Source: Vulcanisaeta sp. (GTDB taxonomy: Archaea > Thermoproteota > Thermoprotei > Thermoproteales > Thermocladiaceae). Taken from it: DNA of 52,917 nucleotides. The stretch spans positions 7,123 to 60,039 of the forward strand of contig JAGDXB010000137.1 in assembly GCA_023256215.1 (NCBI GenBank). Direction: 5' to 3'. Below, in pieces: positions 51,479 through 52,917 of the stretch. The notes under the pieces are model-generated. The model saw nothing but the letters and a program-made list of their open reading frames with translations. It was not told the DNA's origin and did no database searches. Position numbers and translations under genes: made by a program. Numbering within the stretch: the stretch's first letter is position 1; every line of letters begins with the position of its first letter.

Positions 51479-52917
51479 TTAACGGTAATATTCCTCAGCC
51501 TTAGATAGGCAATTCTCACCGAGCCTATGCGCATTAGCCGTTAAACTGCTTATTAATTGCTCAACCCTATCACGTAACTTACTTGTTATGACGCCCATAT
51601 TGATGTATGCTTTATACTCATCATAATCAATTACACTAGCTTCGTTAGAATCCCACCTCTTAACTACATCTACTGCCAAGTCGATATAAAGTATGTTGGC
51701 GCCAGTAAACTCAACGGGCGTATTAATGTTGATGTACACACCCTTAGGTCTCCAGGAGCTATCAACATATACATGGGTCAGGTACTCACTACCCAATGAT
51801 GTGCAGGTGATTGCCAAATCACCCTCTTCCTTGGGTATGCCGAGCCCGTCAAGATAGCCACCACCCCTTAATCTACGTAGGAGCACTATATCGTCAGGTT
51901 CGAGCTTAACCACATCAGCAGTACCCAGCTTGAGTACTTCACCATTGGGCCTTATATGGATAATGCCAACTCTATACCTCCTACTCATTAACTGCTTCAT
52001 AAATTCCACGCTGAAACCAGCCCTATCATTGCAATGCCCAAGGAGTGCCTCAACCATGTCAAGCAATGCCGTATTCCTTCTCAAGGTCTTATATGTATGA
52101 TGACCCATTATTGTTGGCACGACATTATTCCTGACATTATCAAGCAGGAGCTTAGCCCTACCATTAAGCATGACCTCGACAATACACTCACCATCCTGCA
52201 ATACTGTGTATGGTGCAGAGAGTTTACTAGCAGAGTTCACCTCGTTGAGCACTCTCAATGCCTTCTCAATTTCTCTAGAGGCTTCATTCTCAGTTAGGAA
52301 CTGGGCACTGCTCCTCCACTTAATACTATAACCACTTAGCTTACCAACGTATTTAAGACCAACCTTAAGAAGTACCTGCCTAGATTCATAATCCCTAATA
52401 TGCCTACTAAACAACACCGTACCGCTGCCCGGGACTATCGAAACATACTCCGTATCAACCCTAACTCCAGGTATTGCAATTAACTCATCATTCGGATAGA
52501 CCCTCGTCCGACTAATAATGACTGGGATGACATCACCATTGTTATAAGCACCGCCCGGTGCTTTGAGCACGGCCTTATATCCACCGCCAATATCGACCAG
52601 ATAATTGCCATTACTAACACTGACAACCCCAACCACAACCCTATGGAGAGGGACGATAGACCTCCAAATCAATGCCTCATCCTCAACAACCCTAAGCAGA
52701 TTATTAACAACATCATTAACCGCACCACATTTACCCATAATAGTTAATGCACCCGGGACCCTCTCCGAATCCTTAATCGTAACATCAGGCGCCGAATTAT
52801 TAATGGCAATATTAAACCTATTAATTATCACATCGGATGCCTGAACAATAGTATAGCCAAGATCAAGAACCAACTTACTAACGGCAGTCGCATACTTACC
52901 CCTAATCCTAACCCTAT
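51479..52917 (-). CDS. FAU-1-type RNA-binding ribonuclease homologue (5' partial)
   Basis: The frame remains open to the right edge: codons upstream of the TTG at 52873 continue RVRIRGKYATAVSKLVLDLGYTIVQ, typical FAU-1 sequence, so the start is beyond the window; at least 478 residues are present. N-terminal S1-like RNA-binding part (VGVVSVSNGNYLVDIGGGYKAVL, about 100-125 of the shown part) and a C-terminal DUF402 domain (about 325-450). Relatives bind AU-rich RNA and cleave RNA (rRNA-processing role suggested). Convergent with aIF6, stop codons adjacent. Confidence 0.88.
   Translation of the reverse strand, partial: RVRIRGKYATAVSKLVLDLGYTIVQASDVIINRFNIAINNSAPDVTIKDSERVPGALTIMGKCGAVNDVVNNLLRVVEDEALIWRSIVPLHRVVVGVVSVSNGNYLVDIGGGYKAVLKAPGGAYNNGDVIPVIISRTRVYPNDELIAIPGVRVDTEYVSIVPGSGTVLFSRHIRDYESRQVLLKVGLKYVGKLSGYSIKWRSSAQFLTENEASREIEKALRVLNEVNSASKLSAPYTVLQDGECIVEVMLNGRAKLLLDNVRNNVVPTIMGHHTYKTLRRNTALLDMVEALLGHCNDRAGFSVEFMKQLMSRRYRVGIIHIRPNGEVLKLGTADVVKLEPDDIVLLRRLRGGGYLDGLGIPKEEGDLAITCTSLGSEYLTHVYVDSSWRPKGVYININTPVEFTGANILYIDLAVDVVKRWDSNEASVIDYDEYKAYINMGVITSKLRDRVEQLISSLTANAHRLGENCLSKAEEYYR

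Overview
The window comes from a hyperthermophilic crenarchaeon of the order Thermoproteales, most likely the Vulcanisaeta/Caldivirga branch. Evidence: a complete crenactin/arcadin ('Arcade') cytoskeleton operon, a PaREP1-family relic, Alba, a thermosome, a split archaeal RNA polymerase (H, B, A', A'' and K), aIF6 and Pelota, moderate GC, AGG/AGA-rich arginine codons, and many genes with a TATA element about 26 nt before the start codon (leaderless mRNAs). Almost all of the window is coding; no rRNA, tRNA, IS element or CRISPR array was seen.

Layout. 1-6022: a membrane protein, a DUF99 protein, two tandem paralogous large secreted proteins and a DHDPS/KDG-aldolase family enzyme. 6071-11115 (minus): the Arcade operon, in transcription order arcadin-1, crenactin, arcadin-2, arcadin-3 and the Rad50/SMC-like arcadin-4. 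11188-16675: a cyclophilin-like protein, Alba, a small GTPase with a roadblock-like partner, RpoK, a thermosome subunit, a Sec11-type signal peptidase and a RimI-type acetyltransferase. 16689-23995: phosphoglycerate mutase, CutA, aldo/keto reductase, ThiE, an MscS channel with a glutamine tail, a YchF/OLA1-type GTPase and ArgS. 24117-33136: the information operon rpoH-rpoB-rpoA1-rpoA2-rpl30e-nusA-rps12.

33304-41875 is the accessory part: a secreted protein, a macrodomain protein, an Arch_ATPase behind tandem palindromes, two MFS transporters, a DsrE-like protein, a PfkB kinase, a PaREP1 pseudogene, a HEPN/MNT pair, and a 47-codon CDGSH-like mini-gene whose third cluster cysteine is missing. 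42234-52917: Pelota, UPF0148, a textbook C/D box sRNA, TruA, an unknown protein with a radical SAM enzyme, an ECF-type transporter (S, fused A-A', T), aIF6 and a FAU-1 ribonuclease homologue that runs off the right edge.

Most notable: the complete Arcade operon and its neighbourhood (GTPase/roadblock pair, shared divergent promoter), the double-guide C/D sRNA with the unexplained spacer behind it, the degenerate CDGSH mini-gene, the two tandem secreted paralogues with buried glycine/alanine-rich hydrophobic segments, and the tandem operator-like palindromes at the Arch_ATPase start.
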